From an uncultured Flavobacteriaceae bacterium (GTDB lineage: Bacteria > Bacteroidota > Bacteroidia > Flavobacteriales > Flavobacteriaceae): a DNA stretch of 64,000 nt. Shown one piece after another: positions 22,547-31,234 of the stretch. The DNA is taken from contig CANNAC010000007.1 of NCBI GenBank assembly GCA_947502495.1, positions 124,001-188,000 of the forward strand, in the 5' to 3' direction. The notes beneath the pieces are model-generated. The model did no database searches. It saw nothing but the letters and a program-made list of their open reading frames with translations, and was not told the DNA's origin. The stretch's first letter is position 1. Each line of letters opens with the position of its first letter. The translations under genes were made by a program, and so were the position numbers.

Positions 22547-23962
22547 ATGAAAACGTATCATACTATAATTGGAGGAAAACAAATTATTTCAAAAAACACA
22601 TTCGAAGTTAAGAATCCAGCAACAGAAGAACTTATTGGTCATGCTCCAATTTCTACAAAAACAGATGTAGCGGAAGCGGTAGCTGCAGCAAAAAAGGCAC
22701 AACCTGATTGGGCTGCTCTAGACGATGATAAAAGAAAAGAATACATCATGAAAGTAGCAGAAGTGCTAACTAATAACACGGAGGAATTAGCAACGTGGAT
22801 TACAAAAGAACAAGGAAAGCCTCTTGGTGGACCAGGTTCTATGTTCGAGATGCAAGCTTGTGTAGGTTGGACTCAGGTTCCGGCATCTTTAGACTTGCCT
22901 GTAGAAGTTGTTTTTGAAGATGAAACGAGACGCGATGAATTACATAGGAAAGCTATTGGTGTTGTAGGAGCGATTGCGCCATGGAATTGGCCCTTAATGA
23001 TTGCTATTTGGCAAATCATTCCTGCGCTTAGAGTTGGAAATACAGTGGTTTTAAAGCCTTCTGAATACACAACAATTGGAACTTTAGAAATGGTTAGGAT
23101 GATTAATGAAGTGTTGCCAGCTGGTGTTTTAAATACCATTAGCGGTCCGGGAGAAATTGGAGCAGAATTAGTTGGTAATAAAGATGTCAAAAAAATAATG
23201 TTCACGGGTTCTAATAGTACAGGGCAAAAAATTATTGAAGCTTCTGCCGGTAATATGACACGTTTAACATTAGAATTAGGTGGTAATGATGCAGCTATTG
23301 TTATGGAAGATGTAGATCCGAATGCAATTGCGGAAGGTTTATTCTGGGGAGCCTTTTTAAATATGGGACAAACTTGTGCCTGTGCAAAACGTTTGTATGT
23401 GCACGAAAGTAAATATGAAGGTGTAATAAATGCACTTAGTGATTTGGCAGAAAAAATGCCAATGGGAAATGGTTTAGAAGACGGAATTGTTTTAGGGCCA
23501 ATTCAAAATAAAATGCAATATGATAAAGTAGTAGACTTAGTTGAAGATGCTAAGGCAAATAATGCCAGAATAGTTTGTGGTGGATCTCCTAAAGAAGGAA
23601 AAGGCTTTTTCTACCCAATTACTATTGTTGCGGATGTAGCAGACGGATTAAGGTTAGTGGATGAAGAACAGTTTGGTCCCGTTTTACCAATTATAAAGTA
23701 TTCTAATATCGAAGAGGCTATAAAAAGCGCAAATAGATTGGAAGCAGGTTTAGGAGCTTCAGTTTGGTCTTCTAATTTGGAAGAAGCTAAAAAGGTAGCA
23801 GCAAGAGTTGAAGCTGGTACAGTTTGGATTAATCAGCATGGTGCAATTCATCCTATGGTGCCATTTGGAGGTGTTAAAGGTTCTGGTTATGGTGTAGAGT
23901 TTGGATTAGATGGTCTGAAATCAGTAACACAACCTCAGGTGATTAGTATTAATAAAGCTTAA
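22547..23962 (+). CDS. Aldehyde dehydrogenase, probably for phenylacetaldehyde
   Basis: The 471-residue NAD(P)-dependent aldehyde dehydrogenase has the N-terminal cofactor region GAIAPWNWPLMIAIW, the catalytic Glu in LTLELGGNDAAIV and the catalytic Cys at residue 277 (MGQTCACAKR). On sequence alone it could act on many aldehydes. Its place ahead of PaaK ligase, a TonB receptor and a copper amine oxidase indicates oxidation of phenylacetaldehyde, the product of the oxidase, to phenylacetate. It starts the operon opposite the AraC regulator, and the ligase gene follows after nine bases. Confidence 0.85.
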   Translation: MKTYHTIIGGKQIISKNTFEVKNPATEELIGHAPISTKTDVAEAVAAAKKAQPDWAALDDDKRKEYIMKVAEVLTNNTEELATWITKEQGKPLGGPGSMFEMQACVGWTQVPASLDLPVEVVFEDETRRDELHRKAIGVVGAIAPWNWPLMIAIWQIIPALRVGNTVVLKPSEYTTIGTLEMVRMINEVLPAGVLNTISGPGEIGAELVGNKDVKKIMFTGSNSTGQKIIEASAGNMTRLTLELGGNDAAIVMEDVDPNAIAEGLFWGAFLNMGQTCACAKRLYVHESKYEGVINALSDLAEKMPMGNGLEDGIVLGPIQNKMQYDKVVDLVEDAKANNARIVCGGSPKEGKGFFYPITIVADVADGLRLVDEEQFGPVLPIIKYSNIEEAIKSANRLEAGLGASVWSSNLEEAKKVAARVEAGTVWINQHGAIHPMVPFGGVKGSGYGVEFGLDGLKSVTQPQVISINKA

Positions 23963-23971
23963 TTTCTTGAT

Positions 23972-25258
23972 ATGATTTACAATAAGGCAATAGAAACATT
24001 ACCCATAAAGGAGCTTCGAAAGTTGCAAAATGAACGTTTAGAAACCATGCTAAACCGAATTTATACGAAGGTGTCTTTTTATAAAAATAAATTCGATGCA
24101 CTTGGTTTGAAGCCAGGAGATATAAAAGGTGTTCAAGATTTGCATCGGTTACCATTTACAAAGAAAACCGATTTAAGAGATAATTATCCATTCGGACTTT
24201 TCACTTGCGATGTGAGTAAGTTAAATCGTATTCATTGTTCTAGTGGTACCACAGGAAAGCCAACGGTTGTTGGTTATACTAAAAATGATTTAGATGTTTT
24301 TGATGAAGTAGTAGCGAGGTCCTTAGCATGTGCCGGAGCTAAACCAGGAATGCGTTTGCATAATGCATATGGTTATGGTCTGTTTACTGGCGGTTTAGGA
24401 ATGCATGGTGGAGCAACAAAATTGGGTATGGCAGTTATACCGATATCTGGAGGAATGACAGATAGACAACTTCAGCTTTTAGAAGATTTTCAATCGGAAG
24501 TCATTTGTTGTACGCCTTCTTATGCGCAAACCATTGCAAATGAATGTGAGAAAAGAGGTATCGATACTTCTAGATTTAATTTGAAATATGCAATTCTAGG
24601 AGCAGAACCTTGGACAGACGGAATTCGAAAAGAAATAGAACAAAAACTAAATCTGAAAGCTACAAATATTTATGGCTTAAGTGAGATTATTGGTCCTGGT
24701 GTTTCTCAAGAAGATTATGAAGAACAAGGAACTGGAAGTTATATCTGGGAAGATCATTTTTATCCAGAAATTGTAGATAAAGATACTGGTGAGCCATTGC
24801 CATATGGAGAAGAAGGTGTTTTAGTGATAACCACATTAACTAAAGAAGCCTTTCCGGTTTTGAGATATTGGACAAATGATATTTGTAGTTTATCCTACGA
24901 TCATAGTATAAAACGTACGCATGTAAAAATGAGTACCATAAAAGGGCGATCAGATGATATGTTAATCATAAGAGGTGTTAATCTTTTTCATACACAAGTT
25001 GAAGATGTTATCTCTAATATAGAAGCGTTGTCTGCAAATTATCAGCTTATTGTAACCAAGCAAAATGCTATGGATACTGTAGAAGTGAAAGTAGAAGTGG
25101 TTAATAATGAACTGCTAAACAATGAAGAGCTGATTAAAAAATTCTCTAAAAAAATAAAAGATAACATTGGATTGTCTATGAAAGTTACCCTTCAGCCCGT
25201 AGGAGAAATACCTAGAAGTGAAGGTGGTAAATTAAGTAGAATTATAGATAAAAGATAA
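23972..25258 (+). CDS. paaK: Phenylacetate-CoA ligase PaaK
   Basis: The 428-residue adenylate-forming enzyme has the nucleotide motif SSGTTGKPTVVGYT (about residues 90-103), the YGLSEIIGPG block, and the C-terminal GRSDDMLIIRGVNLF hinge segment typical of PaaK. It activates phenylacetate to phenylacetyl-CoA with ATP and CoA. This is the only ligase in the window, so it supplies substrate to the epoxidase even though the gene lies in the amine oxidation cluster rather than the paa operon. The length is normal. Confidence 0.96.
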   Translation: MIYNKAIETLPIKELRKLQNERLETMLNRIYTKVSFYKNKFDALGLKPGDIKGVQDLHRLPFTKKTDLRDNYPFGLFTCDVSKLNRIHCSSGTTGKPTVVGYTKNDLDVFDEVVARSLACAGAKPGMRLHNAYGYGLFTGGLGMHGGATKLGMAVIPISGGMTDRQLQLLEDFQSEVICCTPSYAQTIANECEKRGIDTSRFNLKYAILGAEPWTDGIRKEIEQKLNLKATNIYGLSEIIGPGVSQEDYEEQGTGSYIWEDHFYPEIVDKDTGEPLPYGEEGVLVITTLTKEAFPVLRYWTNDICSLSYDHSIKRTHVKMSTIKGRSDDMLIIRGVNLFHTQVEDVISNIEALSANYQLIVTKQNAMDTVEVKVEVVNNELLNNEELIKKFSKKIKDNIGLSMKVTLQPVGEIPRSEGGKLSRIIDKR

Positions 25259-25287
25259 AACTAACTAACTAACTAACCGAATTAATC

Positions 25288-27771
25288 ATGAAAAAAAATA
25301 AAATAACTTTAGTTCTATTATTGCTAATTAATTTTGCGGGTTATGCGCAAAAACAAGTTGGTGGTAAAGTGACAGACCAAGAAACTAGTCAGCCTTTATT
25401 AGGTGTTAATGTTATAGTAAAAGGAACCTCAAAAGGAGTAGCTACCGATTTTGATGGGAATTATAGTATTGAAGTGAGCGATAATGATGTTTTAGAATTT
25501 ATATACCTAGGTTATAAACCAAGCACACTTGTAGTTTCAGATGGTGCGAACTATAACGTTAAGATGGAAGAATCTGCACAATCCTTAGGGGAAGTGCTAT
25601 TGACTTCTCGTAAAAAAGCAGAATACGCTAAAGATATTCCTATTAGTATTACAGCTATCGGAGCGAAAGAATTGAAAAAAAGTGGTTCTTTTGAGTTTAG
25701 TGATTATGCTTCAAAAGTGCCAAACTTATCTTTCGGTAAGCAAGGTGGTGGTGGAGATCTTGCAGATGGTAGAACTTCTAATTCTATATCTATTCGGGGT
25801 ATTACGGGTAATGCAACTACCGCTTTTTATTTAGATGAAGTGCCTTTGCCAGAAACCGTAGATCCTAAATTGGTAGATGTAAAACAAATTGAAGTTTTAA
25901 GAGGGCCACAAGGAACTTTATACGGTTCTAGTGCTATGGGAGGCGCGTTAAAAGTAATCACAAATGAACCTACAACTTATGCTTTTTCTGGTAATGCTGG
26001 TATGGAAGTGAGTTCTGTAGATGAAGGCGGTATTAATTACTCCGGAGATCTTACACTTAATATTCCTGTTGTTAAAGATAAATTGGCGGTGCGTACCGTA
26101 GCGTTTTATAATTTTAAAAGCGGAATTTTTGATAAAGTGCCATTGACTTCCGAAGATACCCCGATTACCTTACTTAACGATAACCATTCCTTATTAACCA
26201 AAACAAAGAAGGATGTGGATGATGAAACTACTTTTGGATTTCATCTAGGAGCAAAATGGACGCCAACAGAAAGACTAACCATACTTCCTAAATTTATTTA
26301 TCAAAGTACAGAAGCAGATGGATATAATTTAGCAGATGCAGAACCAGGTAATTTTAATCAGGTACGATTTGCAGATATAGACGAAAATTTTGAAGATAGA
26401 TTTAGTAATTTAAGTTTAACCACAAAATATAAATTAGATAAGGGAGAATTCGTGCTAGCAATGTCTTCATTTGATAGATATTATTATGAGAAAGAAGATT
26501 TTTCAGAATGGTTAACCTATACGGCTTTCGAGATTCCGCAATCTGATGATGCAGGATATCCAGTAGAGATATGGAGAGAAGCAGATTTTGAAAAGTTTGT
26601 AACAGAGTTTCGTTATGTATCTGATTTAGATGGTAAATTCAATTTTTCATCTGGTGTTTTTTATGCGAAAGAAAAGAGTAATGAAAGAGGAGAAAGTTAT
26701 TCCTCTGGTTTGGGAGAGTTTATAGGGGAAACGAGTCCGGAATTTGACTACGTTTATGAATTTGTGAATGGTGTAGAAATTAAGGAGATTTCTGTATTTA
26801 CAGAGATGTATTATGATATATCTGATAAATTAAAAGCAACATTCGGACTGCGTTGGTTTGATGCGGAAAGTTCAAGGTCTAGAACGGTATTCTCTTCGCT
26901 GGTTTCTGGATATGAAGATATAACAGGAGATTTACCAGCAAATAAAGCTAGTGGTTTTAACCCGAAATTTGGTTTGAAATACAAGTTCAATGATAATAAT
27001 ATGATGTATGTTAGTGCGTCAAAAGGATATCGTTTAGGTGGTGTTAACGGTGTTTTACCAGCGTACAGTGAATCGGAAGCTGTAGATCTTTTAGGTACAA
27101 TAAACGTTCCAGCAACGTATAAGGATGATTATTTATGGAGTTATGAGCTTGGTGCAAAAACAGGGCTTTCTAATAAGAAGTTGTTAGTAAACGCTGCTCT
27201 TTTTTATAACGATTGGCATAACATTCAGCAAAGAACAAATTTACCAGTATCTGGATATAATTTTATAATGAATATTGATAAAGCATATAGTTATGGTCTA
27301 GAAATGGATGTACATGCATACCCAACAAGTCAATTAACATTATCTGGAAGTATTGGTTTAATCAAATCTGAAATTACAGAAGTAGGTGAAGATGCACATT
27401 TAACCGAAGCAGAAAATGGAGATGAAATATTACTTATCCCAGATGTTACTGCTTCTGCCACTGCCGAGTATAGGTTTAAAGCATTTAGTAAAAAAGATAT
27501 GTTTGTAAGAGCAGATCTTCAGCATTCTGGAACAAGATATAGTAACTATGATAGATCACCAGCGCGTACTTTAGATGCATATACATTATTGAATGCGAGA
27601 GTGGGAATTAGCTTAAATAAGTTTGATGTGTCTTTGTTTGCAAATAACTTGACCAATGAAAATGCTAACTTCGGAGATATTATTTCTCTTGCAGCAGAAT
27701 TAGAAGGCAGAACAAGATATGCAACAAGTAGACCTTTTACAGCGGGAATCTCTTTAAGAGCAAAATTCTAA
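25288..27771 (+). CDS. TonB-dependent outer membrane receptor
   Basis: The 827-residue protein has a signal peptide (to about residue 20, AGYAQ), a carboxypeptidase-regulatory-like N-terminal domain (QVGGKVTDQETSQPLLGVNV, about 22-41), a plug domain (SIRGITGNATTAFYLDEVPL and VLRGPQGTLYGSSAMGG), and a barrel ending in an aromatic residue (AGISLRAKF). No SusD partner gene is present, so it is not a standard polysaccharide uptake pair. The context between PaaK and amine oxidase suggests uptake of an aromatic amine or a copper-related compound, which remains inference. Confidence 0.92.
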   Translation: MKKNKITLVLLLLINFAGYAQKQVGGKVTDQETSQPLLGVNVIVKGTSKGVATDFDGNYSIEVSDNDVLEFIYLGYKPSTLVVSDGANYNVKMEESAQSLGEVLLTSRKKAEYAKDIPISITAIGAKELKKSGSFEFSDYASKVPNLSFGKQGGGGDLADGRTSNSISIRGITGNATTAFYLDEVPLPETVDPKLVDVKQIEVLRGPQGTLYGSSAMGGALKVITNEPTTYAFSGNAGMEVSSVDEGGINYSGDLTLNIPVVKDKLAVRTVAFYNFKSGIFDKVPLTSEDTPITLLNDNHSLLTKTKKDVDDETTFGFHLGAKWTPTERLTILPKFIYQSTEADGYNLADAEPGNFNQVRFADIDENFEDRFSNLSLTTKYKLDKGEFVLAMSSFDRYYYEKEDFSEWLTYTAFEIPQSDDAGYPVEIWREADFEKFVTEFRYVSDLDGKFNFSSGVFYAKEKSNERGESYSSGLGEFIGETSPEFDYVYEFVNGVEIKEISVFTEMYYDISDKLKATFGLRWFDAESSRSRTVFSSLVSGYEDITGDLPANKASGFNPKFGLKYKFNDNNMMYVSASKGYRLGGVNGVLPAYSESEAVDLLGTINVPATYKDDYLWSYELGAKTGLSNKKLLVNAALFYNDWHNIQQRTNLPVSGYNFIMNIDKAYSYGLEMDVHAYPTSQLTLSGSIGLIKSEITEVGEDAHLTEAENGDEILLIPDVTASATAEYRFKAFSKKDMFVRADLQHSGTRYSNYDRSPARTLDAYTLLNARVGISLNKFDVSLFANNLTNENANFGDIISLAAELEGRTRYATSRPFTAGISLRAKF

Positions 27772-27781
27772 GTGTTGTTAT

Positions 27782-27825
27782 AGTTGCTAATTTGCTTAGG
27801 TGTAATTTGGCAACTTTAATTTTTT
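27782..27825 (+). terminator. Possible terminator between the TonB receptor and the amine oxidase
   Basis: AGTTGC and GCAACT arms with a partly paired interior, followed by TTTAATTTTTTT. It could attenuate rather than end the transcript, as the next gene is on the same strand 83 bases after the receptor stop. Confidence 0.4.
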
Positions 27826-27854
27826 TAAAAGATTTTAATATAGAGTAAAAGAAT

Positions 27855-29861
27855 ATGAAAAAAATAAGAATAGTAATGCGTGTAAAAAAAATGTCTTTTG
27901 TGCTTCTAGCTATTTTGCTAAGCTTTAGTTCGTGTGATAAAACCGAACAAGAAACAAAGACGGAAAAATTTGAGGTAGTGGTGTCTAATGAAATTGTGCA
28001 TCCTATGGATGCTTTAAGTCAGTTAGAATTAACAGCAGTAAAAACAATTCTTTTAGATGCTAAAAAAGTAAAAGAAGCATCCCGTTTTCCTGAGATTACC
28101 TTAATGGAACCTGAAAAAGAAGCAATGTATGCTTGGAAAGTAGGAAACGCTATCGAGAGACATGCGAATGTTGTTATTAGGCAAGATAAAAAGACTTACG
28201 AAGCCATTGTAGATATCACTAATGAAAAGTTGTTAGATTGGAAAGAGATAAGTAACGTACAGCCTGCATTGCTTATGGAAGAGTGGATGCAAGCTGGTGA
28301 GTTATGGAAGAAAGATAAACGCGTTATTGAAGCTTTAAGAAAACGTGGCTACACCAATTTGGATGAAGTCGCTGGTGCGCCATTAACAACAGGTTATTTC
28401 GGAACAGAAAGTACAGATCAAAGACTTTTAAAGGTTTGGTTATTGGATGTAAAAGGAGTGAAAACAAATCTTTTTGCAAAGCCAATTAATGGCATTACTC
28501 CAGTTGTAGACGTAAATAAAGGAGAAGTTGTAGATGTTTTAATTGAAGAAATGGTAGCAAGAAATGATAAGGTTTATGATTATGATGAAGCGTCTGTAGG
28601 TGCATATAAATTAAAACCAGTACTTATAACGTCACCGGAAGGAGATAATTTTTCGTTTAAAGATGGGAAAATTGAATGGGATAGATGGAAGTTTCATTTT
28701 AGAATGGATAAGCGTTTTGGAGCAATCATTTCCTTAGCGGAATTTGACGGACAATCCGTAGCATATCAATTATCGGCAAATGAAATGTTTGTGCCTTATA
28801 TGGATGCTGCTGAAGATTGGAAATATCGTTCGTACATGGATATTGGAGAATATGGTTTTGGTTTATTGTCCTCACCAATAGAATTAGGAACCGATGTTCC
28901 TGGGAATGCAACCTTATTAAATGCTGTGATTCCTATGGATGATGGTACGCCATTATTACAAGAAAATGTAGTTGGTGTTTTTGAACGTAATACAGGAAGA
29001 CCGCTTTGGAGGCATTCCGAGTTTTTAAACGGAACACATGAGAGTAGAGCCGAAGTGGAATTGGTAGTAAGAACCATTCCTGTAGTAGGAAACTATGATT
29101 ATGTAATTGATTATGTTTTTAGTACTAAAGGTTTATTGAAAATAGAAGTAGGCGCAACGGGAATGGATGCTGCAAAAGCTGTGGAGTCTAAAACAATGGA
29201 CGATCCTAAAGCAATGCACGAAACTAAGGTTGGGAATTTAATAGCGCCAAATTTAATAGGTGTTTTTCATGATCACTTTCTGTCATTTCGATTAGATTTA
29301 GATGTGGATGGTATTAACAATTCTTTTGCAACAGATGAGGTTGTGCCTGTGAAATACCCAAATAATTCAAGAAAAAGTGGTTGGGAAGTAGTAGAACATC
29401 CAGAATTAAAAGAAGGGCCAATTGTAGAAAGTAGTGAAGGGCATGATGGCTATTGGAAAGTGGTAAATAAAAATTCTAAAAACAGTTTAGGACAATATAA
29501 AAGCTATCAAATATTAGGACATTCTTATTTGTCTGTTTTAGATGATGAAGATTTCCCTCAAAAAAGAGCAGCTTGGTCGAAAGAGCAACTTTGGGTAACG
29601 CCTTATGATAGGTCCGAATTGTACCCTTCTGGGAAATACCCAAATCAAAGCCAAGGAAAAGACGGAATCTTAAAGTGGGTAGCGCAAGATAGAAATATCA
29701 ATAATGAAGATATTGTATGTTGGTATACTATGGGATTCCATCATATTTCATTACCAGAAGATTGGCCAGTTTTACCAACGGTTTGGCATTCTGTGACCTT
29801 GAGGCCGGCGAAGAGTTTTGATCGTAATCCAGCAATAGTTATCGGGAAACAAAATGAATAG
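27855..29861 (+). CDS. Copper-containing amine oxidase (lipoprotein)
   Basis: The 668-residue protein has all hallmarks of topaquinone copper amine oxidases. The cofactor Tyr is residue 414 in GNYDYV, the catalytic-base Asp is 329 in YMDIGEYG, and copper-ligand His residues are in HDHF (472 and 474) and GFHHIS (629 or 630) near the end. It oxidises primary amines such as phenylethylamine or tyramine to aldehyde, ammonia and peroxide. An N-terminal signal with a lipobox (SFSSC, Cys 27) indicates a membrane-anchored lipoprotein. Its last eight bases overlap the SCO gene. Substrate is inferred from the neighbouring PaaK and aldehyde dehydrogenase. Confidence 0.95.
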   Translation: MKKIRIVMRVKKMSFVLLAILLSFSSCDKTEQETKTEKFEVVVSNEIVHPMDALSQLELTAVKTILLDAKKVKEASRFPEITLMEPEKEAMYAWKVGNAIERHANVVIRQDKKTYEAIVDITNEKLLDWKEISNVQPALLMEEWMQAGELWKKDKRVIEALRKRGYTNLDEVAGAPLTTGYFGTESTDQRLLKVWLLDVKGVKTNLFAKPINGITPVVDVNKGEVVDVLIEEMVARNDKVYDYDEASVGAYKLKPVLITSPEGDNFSFKDGKIEWDRWKFHFRMDKRFGAIISLAEFDGQSVAYQLSANEMFVPYMDAAEDWKYRSYMDIGEYGFGLLSSPIELGTDVPGNATLLNAVIPMDDGTPLLQENVVGVFERNTGRPLWRHSEFLNGTHESRAEVELVVRTIPVVGNYDYVIDYVFSTKGLLKIEVGATGMDAAKAVESKTMDDPKAMHETKVGNLIAPNLIGVFHDHFLSFRLDLDVDGINNSFATDEVVPVKYPNNSRKSGWEVVEHPELKEGPIVESSEGHDGYWKVVNKNSKNSLGQYKSYQILGHSYLSVLDDEDFPQKRAAWSKEQLWVTPYDRSELYPSGKYPNQSQGKDGILKWVAQDRNINNEDIVCWYTMGFHHISLPEDWPVLPTVWHSVTLRPAKSFDRNPAIVIGKQNE

Positions 29862-30504
29862 TAAAACAATAATAGTAGCAATTAGCTTTTTGTTGTGTTT
29901 GGTGAGTTGTAATAATGCAGCTCACCAAAAACAGCAAGATGGAAGCAATCCGGAATTACCAATATTATCACCAAAAAAAGATGGTAAATATCAAAGGATA
30001 GCAGATTTTGAATTTAAAAACCAATACAATCAAACTGTTACTCAAAATACGGTACAAGGAAAAATCTATATCGCAGAATTCTTTTTTACTAGTTGCCCGT
30101 CTATTTGTCCTATCGTTTCGGTGCAGTTAAAAGAAGTGTATACTACTTTTAAAGACGAAGCGAGCTTTGTGATTTTATCACATTCTATAGATCCAGAAAA
30201 CGATACGGTAAAGGTTTTACAAGATTACTATACAAATACATTAGGAATCGATACGCCTTCCAATTGGCAACTGTTAACCGGAGAAAAAGAAAAGGTGCAC
30301 GACTTAGCGAACTTTAGCTATGGAACGGTTGTGTACGAAGATTTAGATCGATTAAAAGATAATATTATGCATAGTGGTGCATTGTTGTTGGTAGATGAAA
30401 ACGGATTAATTCGTGGGATGTATGATGGTAAAGATAATACACATACCAAACGATTAATTAAAGATGTAAAGCATTTGTTAGCAGCTTTAAAGGAAAAAAA
30501 TTAA
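29854..30504 (+). CDS. SCO1/SenC family copper chaperone lipoprotein
   Basis: The 216-residue protein has a lipobox (LCLVSC, Cys 19) and a thioredoxin-like SCO domain with the copper-binding CPSIC motif (Cys 81 and 85) and the partner His in NIMHSGALLLVDENG. SCO proteins normally deliver copper to the CuA site of cytochrome oxidase or act as thiol reductases. Here the gene overlaps the copper amine oxidase gene by eight bases and no oxidase genes are nearby, so copper supply to the amine oxidase is a plausible role. It converges with the Lrp gene with a four-base overlap. Confidence 0.9.
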   Translation: MNSKTIIVAISFLLCLVSCNNAAHQKQQDGSNPELPILSPKKDGKYQRIADFEFKNQYNQTVTQNTVQGKIYIAEFFFTSCPSICPIVSVQLKEVYTTFKDEASFVILSHSIDPENDTVKVLQDYYTNTLGIDTPSNWQLLTGEKEKVHDLANFSYGTVVYEDLDRLKDNIMHSGALLLVDENGLIRGMYDGKDNTHTKRLIKDVKHLLAALKEKN

Positions 30505-30971
30505 AGCCCTAAATTAATCACGTTTGTTTCTTTTCCAGTAGAAAGTGTAATTAAACTTTGCACATTTCCGAGGTATGGAAGCAATGTGAGTTTTGATATG
30601 ATAAAGGTTTCATAAGCCTCAATATCTTCTACTACTAATTTTAGTAAATAATCAAAATTTCCACTTATTCGATGGCATTCTACGACTTCGGGGAAATTAT
30701 TTATTTCTTTTACAAACTTCTCTAGGTAGCTTCTGGTGTGGCCTTGCAAAGTGATGCCTATAAATACGGTGAGTTTTAGTCCTATCTTCTTATTGTCTAA
30801 AACAGCAACGTATTTTTTAATATATCCTTCTTTTTCTAGTTTTTTAATTCGCTCAAAAATAGGTGAAGTTGTCATGCCTAATTCTTTAGCAATACTTTTC
30901 GTGGTTCTATTGCTGTCCGTTTGAAGAATGTTTAGGATTTGTGTGTCAATTTTATCTAGTGTTTGAGACAT
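30501..30971 (-). CDS. Lrp/AsnC family transcriptional regulator
   Basis: The 156-residue protein has an N-terminal winged helix-turn-helix (LDKIDTQILNILQTDSNRTT, then IAKELGMTTSPIFERIKKLEKEGYI in part) and a C-terminal RAM ligand-binding domain (about residues 65-145). It is divergent from the 2-oxoacid dehydrogenase E2 gene. In Pseudomonas the Lrp homologue BkdR is likewise divergent from the branched-chain keto acid dehydrogenase genes, so control of the neighbouring E2-E1 genes by branched-chain amino acids is a reasonable inference. The tail overlaps the SCO gene by four bases. Confidence 0.9.
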   Translation of the reverse strand: MSQTLDKIDTQILNILQTDSNRTTKSIAKELGMTTSPIFERIKKLEKEGYIKKYVAVLDNKKIGLKLTVFIGITLQGHTRSYLEKFVKEINNFPEVVECHRISGNFDYLLKLVVEDIEAYETFIISKLTLLPYLGNVQSLITLSTGKETNVINLGL

Positions 30972-31040
30972 AAGGAAATAGTGTTTTTAATAGCTTCAAA
31001 TGTAACTATAAAAGCAAAATAAACTTTATTTATTTATAAT

Positions 31041-31059
31041 AAAAGAATTAAATTCTTTT
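31041..31059 (+). promoter_or_regulatory. Palindrome in the Lrp - E2 divergent promoter region
   Basis: AAAAGAATTAAATTCTTTT has perfect 9-bp arms around one base and is AT-rich, which suits Lrp-family operators. It lies about 70 bases upstream of the Lrp start and about 100 bases before the E2 remnant. Confidence 0.45.
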
Positions 31060-31138
31060 CTGAATTAATTTACAAGTTTTTAACAATCGAAAATCTTATT
31101 ATATCTTATCTTTAATTCTTGAAATAAAAACAACTAGC

Positions 31139-31234
31139 TTGAAGAATTACGAATTAAAAATGCCTAAAATGGGCGAAAGTATAACCAAAGTATCCAACTT
31201 CCTGCGTATGCAGGAATCTCATACTGTAAGGTAA
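31139..31234 (+). pseudogene. Remnant of the original 5' end of the E2 gene
   Basis: The frame from TTG 31139 (or ATG 31160) reads KNYELKMPKMGESIT, identical to the start of the intact E2 lipoyl domain at 31579, then diverges and stops at 31232-31234 after 31 codons. The stop TAA overlaps the ATG of the GIY-YIG gene (TAATG). This is the original translation start of the E2 gene, cut off by insertion of the nuclease unit. It may now serve as a leader peptide coupling translation to the nuclease gene. Confidence 0.7.
31147..31186 (+). repeat. Left copy of a 40-bp direct repeat flanking the GIY-YIG unit
   Basis: The 40 bases beginning TTACGAATTAAAAATGCCTA are identical to 31579-31618. They are part of the E2 coding sequence, so the host gene segment was duplicated when the unit between them arrived. 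The repeat-to-repeat distance is 432 bases. Confidence 0.9.

Noticed and set aside
25288-27771. SusC of a polysaccharide utilisation locus
   Set aside because: No SusD-like gene or glycoside hydrolase is adjacent; the neighbours are amine and phenylacetate enzymes.
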